Shown here: piece by piece, positions 17,857 to 26,037 of the stretch | How the letters are laid out: each line of letters opens with the position of its first letter | How positions within the stretch are numbered: position 1 is the first letter of the stretch | Source: Azospirillum endophyticum | GTDB lineage: Bacteria; Pseudomonadota; Alphaproteobacteria; Azospirillales; Azospirillaceae | NCBI RefSeq assembly: GCF_016595245.1 | Contig: NZ_JAENHM010000063.1 | Location: 1-64,000 of the forward strand | Direction of reading: 5' to 3' | Length of the DNA stretch: 64,000 nt | The notes under the pieces: model-generated | What the model was told of the DNA's origin: nothing | Database searches by the model: none | What the model saw: the letters and a program-made list of their open reading frames with translations, nothing else | Made by a program: the position numbers and the translations under genes

Positions 17857-19029
17857 TTACGCGGTTTCCTTGAACAGCTCGCGCCCGATCAGCATGCGGC
17901 GGATCTCGCTGGTGCCGGCGCCGATCTCGTAGAGCTTGGCGTCGCGCAGCAGGCGACCGGTCGGGTACTCATTGATGTAGCCGTTGCCCCCCAGCGTTTG
18001 AATGGCCTCCAGCGCCATCCAGGTCGCCTTTTCGGCGGAGAACAGGATGGCGGCGGCGGCATCCTTGCGGGTGGTCTCGCCGCGGTCGCAGGCCTTGGCG
18101 ACGGCGTACACATAGGCCTTGGCGGCGTTCATGATCGTGTACATGTCGGCCAGCTTGCCCTGCATCAGCTGGAACTCGCCGATGGACTGGCCGAATTGCT
18201 TGCGGTCGTGGACATAGGGGATCACGACGTCCATGCAGGCCTGCATGATGCCGAGCGGACCGCCGGACAGCACCGCGCGCTCGTAGTCCAGCCCCGACAT
18301 CAGGACATTCACCCCGCGGCCGACGCCGCCCAGGATGTTCTCCTCCGGCACCTCGCAATCCTCGAACACCAGCTCGCCGGTGTTGGAACCGCGCATGCCG
18401 AGCTTGTCCAGCTTCTGCGCCACCGAGAATCCCTTGAAGCCCTTCTCCACCAGGAAGGCGGTCATCCCGCGCGGACCGGCGGTGATGTCGGTCTTGGCGT
18501 AGATCACCAGCGTGTCGGCGTCGGGGCCGTTGGTGATCCACATCTTGGTGCCGTTCAGGACGTAACGGTCGCCCTTCTTCTCCGCCCGCAGCTTCATCGA
18601 CACCACGTCGGACCCGGCGTTCGGCTCCGACATCGCCAGCGCGCCGATATGCTCGCCGGAGATCAGCTTGGGCAGGTAGCGGCGCTTCTGCTCCTCGGTG
18701 CCGTTCTTGCGGATCTGGTTGACGCAGAGGTTGGAGTGGGCGCCGTAGCTCAGGCCCACCGAGGCGGAGGCACGGGACACCTCCTCCATCGCCACGACAT
18801 GCTCCAGATAGCCCATGCCGGCGCCGCCATACTCCTCCTCCACCGTCACGCCGAGGATGCCGAGGTCGCCCATCTTGCGCCACAGCTCGTTCGGGAACTC
18901 GTTGCTGCGGTCGATCTCGGCGGCGCGGGGGGCGATCTCGTTGGCGGCGAAGCTCCGCACCGAATCGCGCAGCATGTCGGCCGACTCGCCGAGGTCGAAA
19001 TTCAGGCTGGGATACTGGTTGGACAGCAT
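17857..19029 (-). CDS. liuA: Isovaleryl-CoA dehydrogenase
   Basis: A 390-residue acyl-CoA dehydrogenase that oxidises isovaleryl-CoA to 3-methylcrotonyl-CoA, the first committed step of leucine breakdown. The diagnostic feature is [15 protein letters not shown]: isovaleryl-CoA dehydrogenases place the catalytic Glu here, in the L-D-Y-E-R motif, rather than near the C terminus. The family signatures [16 protein letters not shown] and [20 protein letters not shown] are present, and the late position has an alanine-glycine ([10 protein letters not shown]) instead of Glu. The start MLSNQYPSL at 19029 has AGGGGAGC eight bases upstream; longer starts are less likely. It heads the operon. Confidence 0.94.
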   Translation of the reverse strand: MLSNQYPSLNFDLGESADMLRDSVRSFAANEIAPRAAEIDRSNEFPNELWRKMGDLGILGVTVEEEYGGAGMGYLEHVVAMEEVSRASASVGLSYGAHSNLCVNQIRKNGTEEQKRRYLPKLISGEHIGALAMSEPNAGSDVVSMKLRAEKKGDRYVLNGTKMWITNGPDADTLVIYAKTDITAGPRGMTAFLVEKGFKGFSVAQKLDKLGMRGSNTGELVFEDCEVPEENILGGVGRGVNVLMSGLDYERAVLSGGPLGIMQACMDVVIPYVHDRKQFGQSIGEFQLMQGKLADMYTIMNAAKAYVYAVAKACDRGETTRKDAAAAILFSAEKATWMALEAIQTLGGNGYINEYPTGRLLRDAKLYEIGAGTSEIRRMLIGRELFKETA

Positions 19030-19067
19030 GGGCGTATCGCTCCCCTGGGAAATCATCCGTTCTTTGA

Positions 19068-19085
19068 CCATACGTTACCGTATGG
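19068..19085. promoter_or_regulatory. Palindromic operator candidate before the leucine-degradation operon
   Basis: The perfect dyad ccatacg-ttac-cgtatgg lies about 40 bases upstream of the isovaleryl-CoA dehydrogenase start. Its core, a-c-g-t-t-a-c-c-g-t, resembles the short dyads bound by MerR-type LiuR regulators in proteobacteria. No liuR gene is visible in the window, so the regulator would be encoded elsewhere. Confidence 0.5.
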
Positions 19086-19329
19086 ATGGAGCCATGGCAA
19101 GGGGCAAGCGGAGAGGATCGGAAACCTACGCAACCTCAAGGGATTAGCCGCTCGCCGCAGGGACGGCGGGTTTCCGTATCGTGGAAAAATCATGGGGTAT
19201 GTGAATTTTCCCCAATCTTTTCAACGCTGCCATGCATGTTGGATACTGTATTCCAGGGCGGCTGGAGCGGTTATATCGGCTGCTGACGCGCTATATCCGA
19301 TCCGCACCATCGATTTGGGGGACCAACCA

Positions 19330-20325
19330 ATGATCCGCGTGCCGCGACCGAACATGGACGGTTTCACCATGGCCCTGGTGGCGACCGTCGGGTTGGCGAC
19401 CGTGCTGCCGGTGCAGGGACAACTCGCCGAAGGCGTCCATTGGCTGGCGGAGGCGGCCATCGCGCTGCTGTTCTTCCTGCACGGTGCCCGCCTGCCCCGG
19501 GAAGAGGTGGTGGCGGGCTTGGCGCACTGGCGGCTGCACCTGCTGATCTTCAGCCTGACCTTCGTCGCCTTCCCGCTGATCGGCTGGGCGGTGGTGGAGA
19601 CGCTGCCATCCAGCCTGCTGCCGCCGGCGGTGGCAATCGGGGTGCAGTTCCTCTGCCTGCTGCCCTCCACCGTCCAGTCCTCCATCGCCTTCACCTCGAT
19701 GGCGCGGGGCAACGTGGCGGCGGCGGTGTGCAGTTCCACCCTGTCCAACATCTCCGGCATCCTGATGACGCCACTGCTGGTGGCGCTGTTCCTGAAGGTG
19801 CAGGGCTCGGCACTGTCGCTGGACACGCTGCAGACCATCGCGGCGCAGCTTCTGCTGCCCTTCATCGCCGGCCAGCTCCTGCGGCGCTGGATCGGCGCCT
19901 GGGCGGCACGGCACAAGACGATGCTGAAATTCACCGATCGCGGATCGATCCTGCTGGTCGTCTACATCGCCTTCAGCGAGGCGGTGGTGAATGGGCTGTG
20001 GCATCAGGTGCCGCCGGCGGCGCTGGGCATGGTGGTGCTGATCGACTGCGCCATCCTGGCGGTCTTCCTGGTCGGCACCACGCTGCTGAGCCGCCGCCTG
20101 GGCTTTTCCCGCGCCGACGAGGCGGTGATCGTCTTCTGCGGGTCGAAGAAATCGCTGGTCAGCGGCGTGCCGATGGCCGGCGTCCTCTTCGCCCCCGCCA
20201 CCGCCGGGCTGGTGCTGCTGCCGGTGATGGTGTTCCACCAGATCCAGCTGATGGTCGGCGCCGTGCTGGCCCGCCGCTACGCCAACGAGGGCCAAGCCAG
20301 GGACGCGCTGCCGGCGACCTCCTGA
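19330..20325 (+). CDS. Bile acid:sodium symporter family (BASS/YfeH-type) transporter
   Basis: A 331-residue integral membrane protein with about nine to ten hydrophobic helices. It reads as the SBF-like/YfeH branch: ALLFFLHGARLPREEVVAGLAHWRLH near the N terminus, FLCLLPSTVQSSIAFTSMARGNVAAAVCSSTLSNISG in the first conserved crossover region, and VFCGSKKSLVSGVPMAGVLF in the second. These are the family's sodium-site regions. The substrate is unknown; homologues move organic anions. The gene is divergent from the leucine operon with about 300 bases between, and it is monocistronic. The longer open frame from 17647 is not coding. Confidence 0.85.
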   Translation: MIRVPRPNMDGFTMALVATVGLATVLPVQGQLAEGVHWLAEAAIALLFFLHGARLPREEVVAGLAHWRLHLLIFSLTFVAFPLIGWAVVETLPSSLLPPAVAIGVQFLCLLPSTVQSSIAFTSMARGNVAAAVCSSTLSNISGILMTPLLVALFLKVQGSALSLDTLQTIAAQLLLPFIAGQLLRRWIGAWAARHKTMLKFTDRGSILLVVYIAFSEAVVNGLWHQVPPAALGMVVLIDCAILAVFLVGTTLLSRRLGFSRADEAVIVFCGSKKSLVSGVPMAGVLFAPATAGLVLLPVMVFHQIQLMVGAVLARRYANEGQARDALPATS

Positions 20326-20329
20326 GCCC

Positions 20330-21790
20330 CTACTCTCCGTCCTCGGCGAACTCTCCCGTCGCGGCCATGATGGCGGTGCGGAGCCGGTCGGCCTTGGCCG
20401 GCCCGGCGATCAGCTCCAGCAGGCGCAACGCATAGAACAGATTGATCTCCGCCGTCTCCGCATCGCCGGGGATGCCGGTTGTCTTGGAATACTGCGCCAG
20501 CAGGGCGTCGGCACGCGCCGTCAGTCCCCTTTCCATCGACGCCATCGCATCCCGCAACGGCTTTTGCAGGTCCAGCACGTCGGCTAGGCCCTCGCAACGC
20601 CGCAGCGCGCGGGCGTGGTCCTCGGCCGCGAGCTGGGCGTTCTCGTTCACCGGCACCGGGCGGCCGCTCACCGCCGGAGCCGGGACGGCGGTCAGGATGC
20701 CGTCGGGCGCGCTGTCCAGGACGGCGCCGGCCAGCATGGCCCGCACCGCCGCCGTCACCGACTCCAGCCGTTTGCGATAAAGCGGTTCCGCCACGAAATC
20801 CATGACGGCGGAGGTGGTGTTGACGCTGGCGACCAGCCGCTCGGCGATGGCAACGGCGTCCTCCGGAGCGATCGCGGCGGCGGCCCTGCTCTTCCCGCCT
20901 CCCTGGCCGCCCCCCTGGCCGCCCCCCTGGCCATCCCCTGGACCGTCCAGACGGGCGGTCCGCTCCTCCAGGTTCGTCACCATCAGCCCGCCGAGCCGGG
21001 CGAAGATCGCCGGCTGCTCGCGCCGGGCCTTGCCGAAATCCATGTCGTTCAGTACCGCGAGCAGATCCGCCGGCGTCGCCAGCCGCGAGGCGGCGGCCAG
21101 AAGCAGGTGATGGACCGCGCCGGTGGATTGCCGCGCCACCGCCTGGACCGCCTGCTCGATGGCGGCGACATGGTGGTCGTCCAGCGCCGGCAGCGGCTTC
21201 GGCGTCAGCGCGTCCTTCAGCGCTTCGACCGTCAGGCCGATCTCCAGGAAGGCGGCGACGTCGAGCACCTGCCGCCGCAGTTCCTCGTCACCTTGCAGCA
21301 GCACGACCGCTCCCTGGACCATCTCCTGCGTCGCCTGACGGATCGCTTTCGCCGCCATCGGCCACAACCTGCGCCCGACATTGCGCAACGCGTTGAGGTT
21401 GCCGGGCGCCATCTCCTGCACCTGGCGGTCGAGTTGGTCGATCAGCGCCTCGTCGCCGCACTCCGTCACCAGCCGCCATGCCGGGTCGATCACCCGCCGC
21501 TCGATACGGCCCGGCGGCACGTCGACGCCACCGACGCTTTCCAGCACATCCTCGAACGGCATGCACAGCACGCGCTTCAACGTCGGCCGCCGGCCGGGGC
21601 GCACCTGGATCAGGCGCGGGCGGATGGCGGCGAAGGTCTGGCGCACGTCGGGGTGGTCGCGCACCCGTTCCAGCAGGCGGACCACCTCGATGAACTTGGT
21701 CTCGGGAATGTCGAACAGCCGGCTTTCCAGCCCCGGCAGATGGTCGGCCGGGGCTGGCTCGCGACCCGCGTCGTCCGCCTTCCCCGTCAT
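20330..21790 (-). CDS. Protein of unknown function, second gene of a two-gene operon
   Basis: A 486-residue, largely helical soluble protein that I do not recognise. There is no signal peptide or membrane segment. Notable parts are an N-terminal region with FDIPETKFIEVVRLLERVRD, an alpha-helical middle with many L/A heptads, a low-complexity linker with QGGGQGGGQGGGKSR near residue 300, and a C-terminal helix bundle. The ATG overlaps the stop of the upstream gene by four bases (ATGA), so the two are translated together. The linker is encoded by a 12-base tandem repeat and probably varies in length between strains. It may be a scaffold or regulatory partner of the upstream gene product. Confidence 0.65.
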   Translation of the reverse strand: MTGKADDAGREPAPADHLPGLESRLFDIPETKFIEVVRLLERVRDHPDVRQTFAAIRPRLIQVRPGRRPTLKRVLCMPFEDVLESVGGVDVPPGRIERRVIDPAWRLVTECGDEALIDQLDRQVQEMAPGNLNALRNVGRRLWPMAAKAIRQATQEMVQGAVVLLQGDEELRRQVLDVAAFLEIGLTVEALKDALTPKPLPALDDHHVAAIEQAVQAVARQSTGAVHHLLLAAASRLATPADLLAVLNDMDFGKARREQPAIFARLGGLMVTNLEERTARLDGPGDGQGGGQGGGQGGGKSRAAAAIAPEDAVAIAERLVASVNTTSAVMDFVAEPLYRKRLESVTAAVRAMLAGAVLDSAPDGILTAVPAPAVSGRPVPVNENAQLAAEDHARALRRCEGLADVLDLQKPLRDAMASMERGLTARADALLAQYSKTTGIPGDAETAEINLFYALRLLELIAGPAKADRLRTAIMAATGEFAEDGE

Positions 21791-22893
21791 GGCGCAAACG
21801 CCTTCACCGACTCGATCCGGCGGATGGCGTCGATGTCCATCCGGCCCATGCGCCAGTCCTCCAGCATGCGGACGGACCGGCGGTGGACCACCTTGACCTG
21901 CTTGGCGTCCTCGACGAAGTCCCGACCGGCCTCCCGCCGCGGCAGCAGCGGCAGGATGCGGAACAGGTCGTTGACGGTCGCGGCCTGTTGCTGCCGGTCC
22001 TCCCCCTGCGCCACCTCCCACGCACCGGTGATGTGGCTCCAGCCGTCGAGCAGCCACGCCATGCGGGCCGCCTGGCCACGCACGCGGATGAACGCATCGT
22101 CCCAGTCGCGCAGCAGCGGACCGATCGCCTCGATCCGGCGGTGGAAATCGCCCAGCACCGTGTCGCCGATGTCGATGCTGTGCTGCGCCACCGCCGCGCA
22201 GAATTCCGCGACCGGTCCCGCGTCGCTCGGCACGTCCTGCGCCCAGGCGGTCATGCTGTCCCTGAAGCTCTTGAGGTCGTTCAGCCCGCGCGCCAGCCGG
22301 CCGGTCCTGGGCGAACGCGCCAGCCCGACCGGGGCAGCGACCGCGGCGACGTCGGCCAGCCGGGCGTAGAGCAGCGTGGCGTCCATCCTCAGGCTTTCCG
22401 CCGCGCGGGTCATCAGCTGCCGGGTCAGCCGCTGCCCCTCGTCAGTGTCGATGCCGGCCTTCAGCATCTCCGGCGATTCCAGCCCGACCGCCTTCAGGAT
22501 CGCCAGGATCAGCAGGTAATGGGTGAGGGTGCCCTGCTCGTCGTCCTCCTCCAGCACGCGGCGGGCGGCCTGCGCCGCCTGCGGCCCGGCAAGCCCGCGC
22601 CGTGCCGCCTTCAGCGTCGCCCGGCGGATCTCGTACGGAGAGCAGGCATCCTCCTTTACGATCAGGTCATGAAGGTAGCGGTCGTGCATGGTCATCGACA
22701 CCATGTCCGGCACCGCCCTCCAGGCGACGACATAAATGCCCAGCCCCTGGGACAGGCTGGGGATCAGCACCTCGAGCTTCGAGCGGTCGCCGCGGCGCAC
22801 GCGGGTCTGCGACAGCAGCGGTGTCGTGAAGGCCACCGCGGCCCCGCGCTCCTCGAAGGTCGACGGCGCGTATTCGATCGCACCTTTCAACAT
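21787..22893 (-). CDS. Protein of unknown function, first gene of a two-gene operon
   Basis: A 368-residue soluble protein with no recognised domain. The N terminus (MLKGAIEYAPSTFEERGAAVAF, VLIPSLSQGLGIYVVAW, MHDRYLHDLIV) looks like an alpha/beta domain, and residues 100-368 are mostly helical. It is coupled to the downstream 486-residue gene through an ATGA overlap. I recall similar hypothetical pairs only in Rhodospirillales, but I cannot verify this. Upstream is 400 bases of non-coding sequence that should hold the promoter. Confidence 0.65.
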   Translation of the reverse strand: MLKGAIEYAPSTFEERGAAVAFTTPLLSQTRVRRGDRSKLEVLIPSLSQGLGIYVVAWRAVPDMVSMTMHDRYLHDLIVKEDACSPYEIRRATLKAARRGLAGPQAAQAARRVLEEDDEQGTLTHYLLILAILKAVGLESPEMLKAGIDTDEGQRLTRQLMTRAAESLRMDATLLYARLADVAAVAAPVGLARSPRTGRLARGLNDLKSFRDSMTAWAQDVPSDAGPVAEFCAAVAQHSIDIGDTVLGDFHRRIEAIGPLLRDWDDAFIRVRGQAARMAWLLDGWSHITGAWEVAQGEDRQQQAATVNDLFRILPLLPRREAGRDFVEDAKQVKVVHRRSVRMLEDWRMGRMDIDAIRRIESVKAFAP

Positions 22894-23310
22894 GATTGCC
22901 GTTCCGGATCAGCTTGATCGTTCTTTTGCGGAGTCGTTCTCGTGCGGCGGCGACGGGTCCGTCGGTCGGACCAGACGCGATCTCCGCAACCCGATCATTA
23001 CATGGTCACAAGAAAAGCGGCGGCGACCAATTTGTTCTGAATTGTAGCACTCTGCGACGCCCTGTCGCACTTGTTGACAGATCACAGGACAAGCTTGAGC
23101 CTATCCATCAGGGTTTCCCTTATCTTGCTTCCGCGATATCTTGGATATGACCGCAATATGGCGCGTATTACGTGCGCAACTTTATAAAGTCGGCAAGAAA
23201 GCTCCATGCAGCCGACCCGCTTCACACCTTGCGTGACGCCCCTTGCGCTTTGCGCGGCGACACGACAGTTTGGGCGGACGTCACACCGCCAGATACGGGA
23301 GAAGCAGAGG
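22894..23310. other. Intergenic region between divergent genes
   Basis: About 415 bases between the unknown two-gene operon (minus) and the lumazine synthase-like gene (plus). I see no gene and no RFN/FMN riboswitch consensus ahead of the riboflavin-type gene. A TTGACA at about 23074 could be a -35 box but lacks a clear partner. Confidence 0.5.
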
Positions 23311-23715
23311 GTGAGCAACATCGGCATCGTGCTCGGACGGTTCCACCGCAAAGAGGTGGAGGAGATGCTGGACGAGGCGCGCACCGTCGCCGCCCGCCGC
23401 GGCCTCGGCATCGTGGCGGAGGTCTGGGTCCCCGGTTCGATGGAAAAGCCACTGGCGATCAAGCGCCTGCTGATGCGCGACGATGTCGCCGGCGCGGTGG
23501 CGCTCGGCATCATCGAACGCGGCGAGACCGAGCATGGCAACGTCATGGGCCATGCCGTCATCGGCAGCCTGATCGACCTGCAGCTCCAGTTCATGAAGCC
23601 GGTCGGCGTCGGCATCCTCGGGCCGGGCATCAACCCGTCGCAGATCCCGCCGCGCATCCGCCCCTACGCCGCCGCGGCGGTGGAGGCCTGCGCCGACCTG
23701 ATCGAGCAGGGTTGA
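23311..23715 (+). CDS. ribH: 6,7-dimethyl-8-ribityllumazine synthase, archaeal-type
   Basis: A 134-residue protein with the lumazine synthase fold. The substrate-binding segment EVWVPGSMEKPLAIKRLL and the catalytic loop IERGETEHGNVMG with His75 are both present, followed by FMKPVGVGILGPGINPSQIPPR. The details (I-G-I-V-L-G-x-F-x-R at the start, K-P-V-x-x-G-I-x-G-P-G near the end) resemble archaeal lumazine synthases more than the usual bacterial RibH, which is longer and has G-x-V-I-R-G-x-T-x-H. The enzyme condenses 5-amino-6-ribitylaminouracil with 3,4-dihydroxybutanone phosphate. The start is GTG at 23311 with GCAGAGG directly ahead; an ATG at 23206 in the same frame adds unrelated residues. 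No other riboflavin gene is nearby. Confidence 0.75.
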   Translation: MSNIGIVLGRFHRKEVEEMLDEARTVAARRGLGIVAEVWVPGSMEKPLAIKRLLMRDDVAGAVALGIIERGETEHGNVMGHAVIGSLIDLQLQFMKPVGVGILGPGINPSQIPPRIRPYAAAAVEACADLIEQG

Positions 23716-23733
23716 TCCGGACGGAGTCGGCCT

Positions 23734-24972
23734 TCACGCTCCGGCGGGGCGCCGGCGGTGCAGCAGATGCATCGCCCCGCCGAACAGCAGGCCCCAGAAG
23801 GCCGAGCCGATCCCGAGGAGGGACAGTCCCGACGCGGTCACCAGCAGCGTGACCAGGGCCGGAAGACGCTCCTCCTCGACCTGGACGGCGGCCAGCAGCG
23901 AGCCGCCGAAGGCGCCGATCAGCGCCAGCCCCGCCACGGCCTCGATCAGGATCGGCGGGGACCGGGAGACCAGCGCCGCGGTGATCGCCGCCAGCGCGGT
24001 CAGCAGGATATGGCCGGCGCCGCCGGCGGCGGCGGCCTGCCAGCGCCGCTCCGGCAGCGGATCGGCGTCGGGTCCGGCGCACATGGCCGCGGTGATCGCC
24101 GCCAGATTGACCGTCGGCCCTCCGAACGGGGCGCCGAGGGCCGAGGCGAGGCCGGTCGCCAGGAAGACCGGCGGCAGCCGCGGCGTATAGCCGAAGGTCG
24201 CCAGCACCGCCAGGCCGGGAATGTTCTGCGACGCCATGGTGACGACGAACAGCGGCAGGGTCAGCCCGACCAGTGCCTCCCAGGTGAAGACCGGCATCAC
24301 CGGTAACAGCGACGGCCACGGATCGGACGGAAACGCTCCCAGCGGCGGCGGATCCAGCGCCAGCGCCGCCAGTGCCACGGCCACCGCCGCCGGTACGGCA
24401 TAGAGCCGGGCGGCGCGTCCCACCACCGCCCAGGTCGCCAGAACCAGCAATCCCAGCCCGGGCGCCTGTGCGATCGCCAGGAAGGGCGCAAGGCACAGCT
24501 TCAGCAGCAGGCCGGCCAGCATGGCGTTGGCCAGGGGCTTCGGGATCGCCGCGATCCAGCGGCCGAGCGGCGACCACATCCCCGCCGCCATGATCAGCAC
24601 CGCCACCGTCAGGAAGGCCCCGACCACCGCGGGAAAACCGCCGGCCACCGGACCGGTCGCCGCCAGCAGCGCCATGCCCGGCGTGGTCCAGGCGATGCTG
24701 ATCGGCCGGCGCTGCCGCCACGCCAGCCAGATCGCCGACATCCCCATGGACAGACCGACCGCGACGAGACCGGAGGCGATCTGCACGGTGTCCGCTCCGA
24801 CCGCCGAAAGCCCCTGCACCACGACCGCGACCGAACCGGCATAGCCGACCAGCGCCACCAGCAGCCCGGTGGCGAGCGCCGGCACCGACAGGCGCGATCG
24901 GAAGGGATGCGACGGGACGACGGTGCGGACCGGCGACCCGGGAGGAGACGGGGTGGGGGATGAGCCGGACAT
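23734..24972 (-). CDS. Benzoate/proton symporter family (BenE-type) transporter
   Basis: A 412-residue membrane protein with about twelve hydrophobic helices. BenE-family features include LAWRQRRPISIAWTTPGMALL in the first third, IPKPLANAMLAGLLLKLC, and the conserved MASQNIPGLAVLATFGYTP and ALGAPFGGPTVNLAAITAAM in the second half. Family members import benzoate or related aromatic acids with protons, though many are uncharacterised. The start MSGSSPTPSP at 24972 follows a palindrome shared with a divergent GntR gene, so that regulator probably controls it. No benzoate-degrading enzymes are visible in the window. Confidence 0.85.
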   Translation of the reverse strand: MSGSSPTPSPPGSPVRTVVPSHPFRSRLSVPALATGLLVALVGYAGSVAVVVQGLSAVGADTVQIASGLVAVGLSMGMSAIWLAWRQRRPISIAWTTPGMALLAATGPVAGGFPAVVGAFLTVAVLIMAAGMWSPLGRWIAAIPKPLANAMLAGLLLKLCLAPFLAIAQAPGLGLLVLATWAVVGRAARLYAVPAAVAVALAALALDPPPLGAFPSDPWPSLLPVMPVFTWEALVGLTLPLFVVTMASQNIPGLAVLATFGYTPRLPPVFLATGLASALGAPFGGPTVNLAAITAAMCAGPDADPLPERRWQAAAAGGAGHILLTALAAITAALVSRSPPILIEAVAGLALIGAFGGSLLAAVQVEEERLPALVTLLVTASGLSLLGIGSAFWGLLFGGAMHLLHRRRPAGA

Positions 24973-25017
24973 GTCCGGTCCTTTCCGATGCGTGACAGGG
25001 GACCGGAAAATCGTTAG

Positions 25018-25029
25018 ATTGGATCCAAT
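25018..25029. promoter_or_regulatory. GntR operator candidate, ATTGGATCCAAT
   Basis: A perfect 12-bp palindrome lies about 45 bases before the benE-type start and 53 bases before the divergent GntR regulator. Its size and T-x-G-n4-C-x-A layout fit operators of FCD-type GntR regulators. It probably allows one protein to control both genes. Confidence 0.6.
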
Positions 25030-25081
25030 ATCCGCGCAAGCGGTTTCTTGTCCGCTCCTCCCCTCCCACTTCGGTCGATCC

Positions 25082-25780
25082 ATGCCCCACGTACCGGATG
25101 CCCCTTCCCCCGACCTGACGGCGGTGATCGCCCGCAACCGGCCGCGCTTCCGCACCGCGACCGAATTCGTCGAGGCGGCGATGCGCGAGGCGATCCTGGG
25201 CGGCGTGCTGCCAGCCGGCGCCCCGTTGCGTCAGGAGGAACTGGCCGCCGCCTTCGGCGTCAGCCGCATGCCGGTGCGCGAGGCCTTGCGCCAGCTGGAG
25301 GCGCGTGCCCTGGTGGAATTCCATCCCCATCGCGGGGCGGTGGTCGCGGCGATCTCCGCGGAGGATTCGGCCGACATCGGCACGATCCGCACCGCCCTGG
25401 AGCCGGCGGCATTGCGCCTGTCGCTGCCGGGGCTGACGGCGGAAGACTTGGCGCTGGCGGCCGATCTTCTGGCGGAGATGGACGGAGAGCCCGATCCGGG
25501 CCGGATGGGGGAGCTGAACCGCCGCTTCCACATGACGCTCTATGCCCGCGCAGGCCGGCCGCGCCTGCTGGCGCTGGTGGAACAGCATCTGGCCGCCGCC
25601 GACCGCTATCTGCGCTTCCAGTTCGTGGCGCTCGGCTACCAGTCACGCTCGCAGGACGACCACTACGCGCTGCTCGCCGCCTGCCGGGCCGGCGATGCCG
25701 ACGCAGCCTGCGCCATCGTGATCGACCATGTGTCGGCGGCCGAAAAGGAGCTGACCGCTTTCCTGAAAAAGCCGGCCTGA
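25082..25780 (+). CDS. GntR family regulator, FadR/FCD subgroup
   Basis: A 232-residue regulator. The N-terminal winged helix has VEAAMREAILGGVLPAGAPLR, ELAAAFGVSRMPVREALRQLE and FHPHRGAVVA, the standard GntR pattern. The C-terminal all-helical FCD domain carries the metal/ligand residues in NRRFHMTLYARAGRP and DDHYALLAACRAGDADAA followed by DHV. FCD regulators usually respond to organic acids. Divergent placement from a BenE transporter and the shared palindrome make that transporter the likely target. The start is ATG at 25082; the frame is open further upstream but that sequence overlaps the intergenic region. Confidence 0.88.
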   Translation: MPHVPDAPSPDLTAVIARNRPRFRTATEFVEAAMREAILGGVLPAGAPLRQEELAAAFGVSRMPVREALRQLEARALVEFHPHRGAVVAAISAEDSADIGTIRTALEPAALRLSLPGLTAEDLALAADLLAEMDGEPDPGRMGELNRRFHMTLYARAGRPRLLALVEQHLAAADRYLRFQFVALGYQSRSQDDHYALLAACRAGDADAACAIVIDHVSAAEKELTAFLKKPA

Positions 25781-25915
25781 AAAAGCCGGCCTGGGACAGA
25801 CGCTGAAGACCCCCGTGATGCCGGATTCGGAAAGTTCTGACTTTTCGAACCCGGTATCGTCCGCGACTGCGGGCGCGCGCCGCTAGGCGCGAAGCCTGCG
25901 TGGCGTATGAACGCA

Positions 25916-25938
25916 GCGGTCAGAATTTTTCTGACCGC
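25916..25938. terminator. Small hairpin between convergent genes
   Basis: The arms gcggtcaga (25916-25924) and tctgaccgc (25930-25938) enclose a 5-base T-rich loop. It lies in the 257-base gap between the GntR gene and the convergent hybrid kinase gene. A second imperfect dyad (cggaaagt ... acttttcg) lies about 80 bases upstream. Neither is followed by a clear T-run. Confidence 0.35.
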
Positions 25939-26037
25939 GTATGATAGGACGGCCATGCCTGCGAACGGTGCGGCTTGGATGGTCATGGACGACGATGGGG
26001 CCGATATGAGGCCGACCGTGGCGTGCGGCTCACGGAA

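Noticed and set aside
20899-20938. Short tandem repeats suspected of being a CRISPR array
   Set aside because: They are direct, spacer-free 12-base repeats coding for Q-G-G-G in a reading frame; the repeats at 63471-63502 (S-A-A-G) are of the same kind.
22894-23310. FMN (RFN) riboswitch before the lumazine synthase-like gene
   Set aside because: The strongly conserved RFN sequence blocks are not present.
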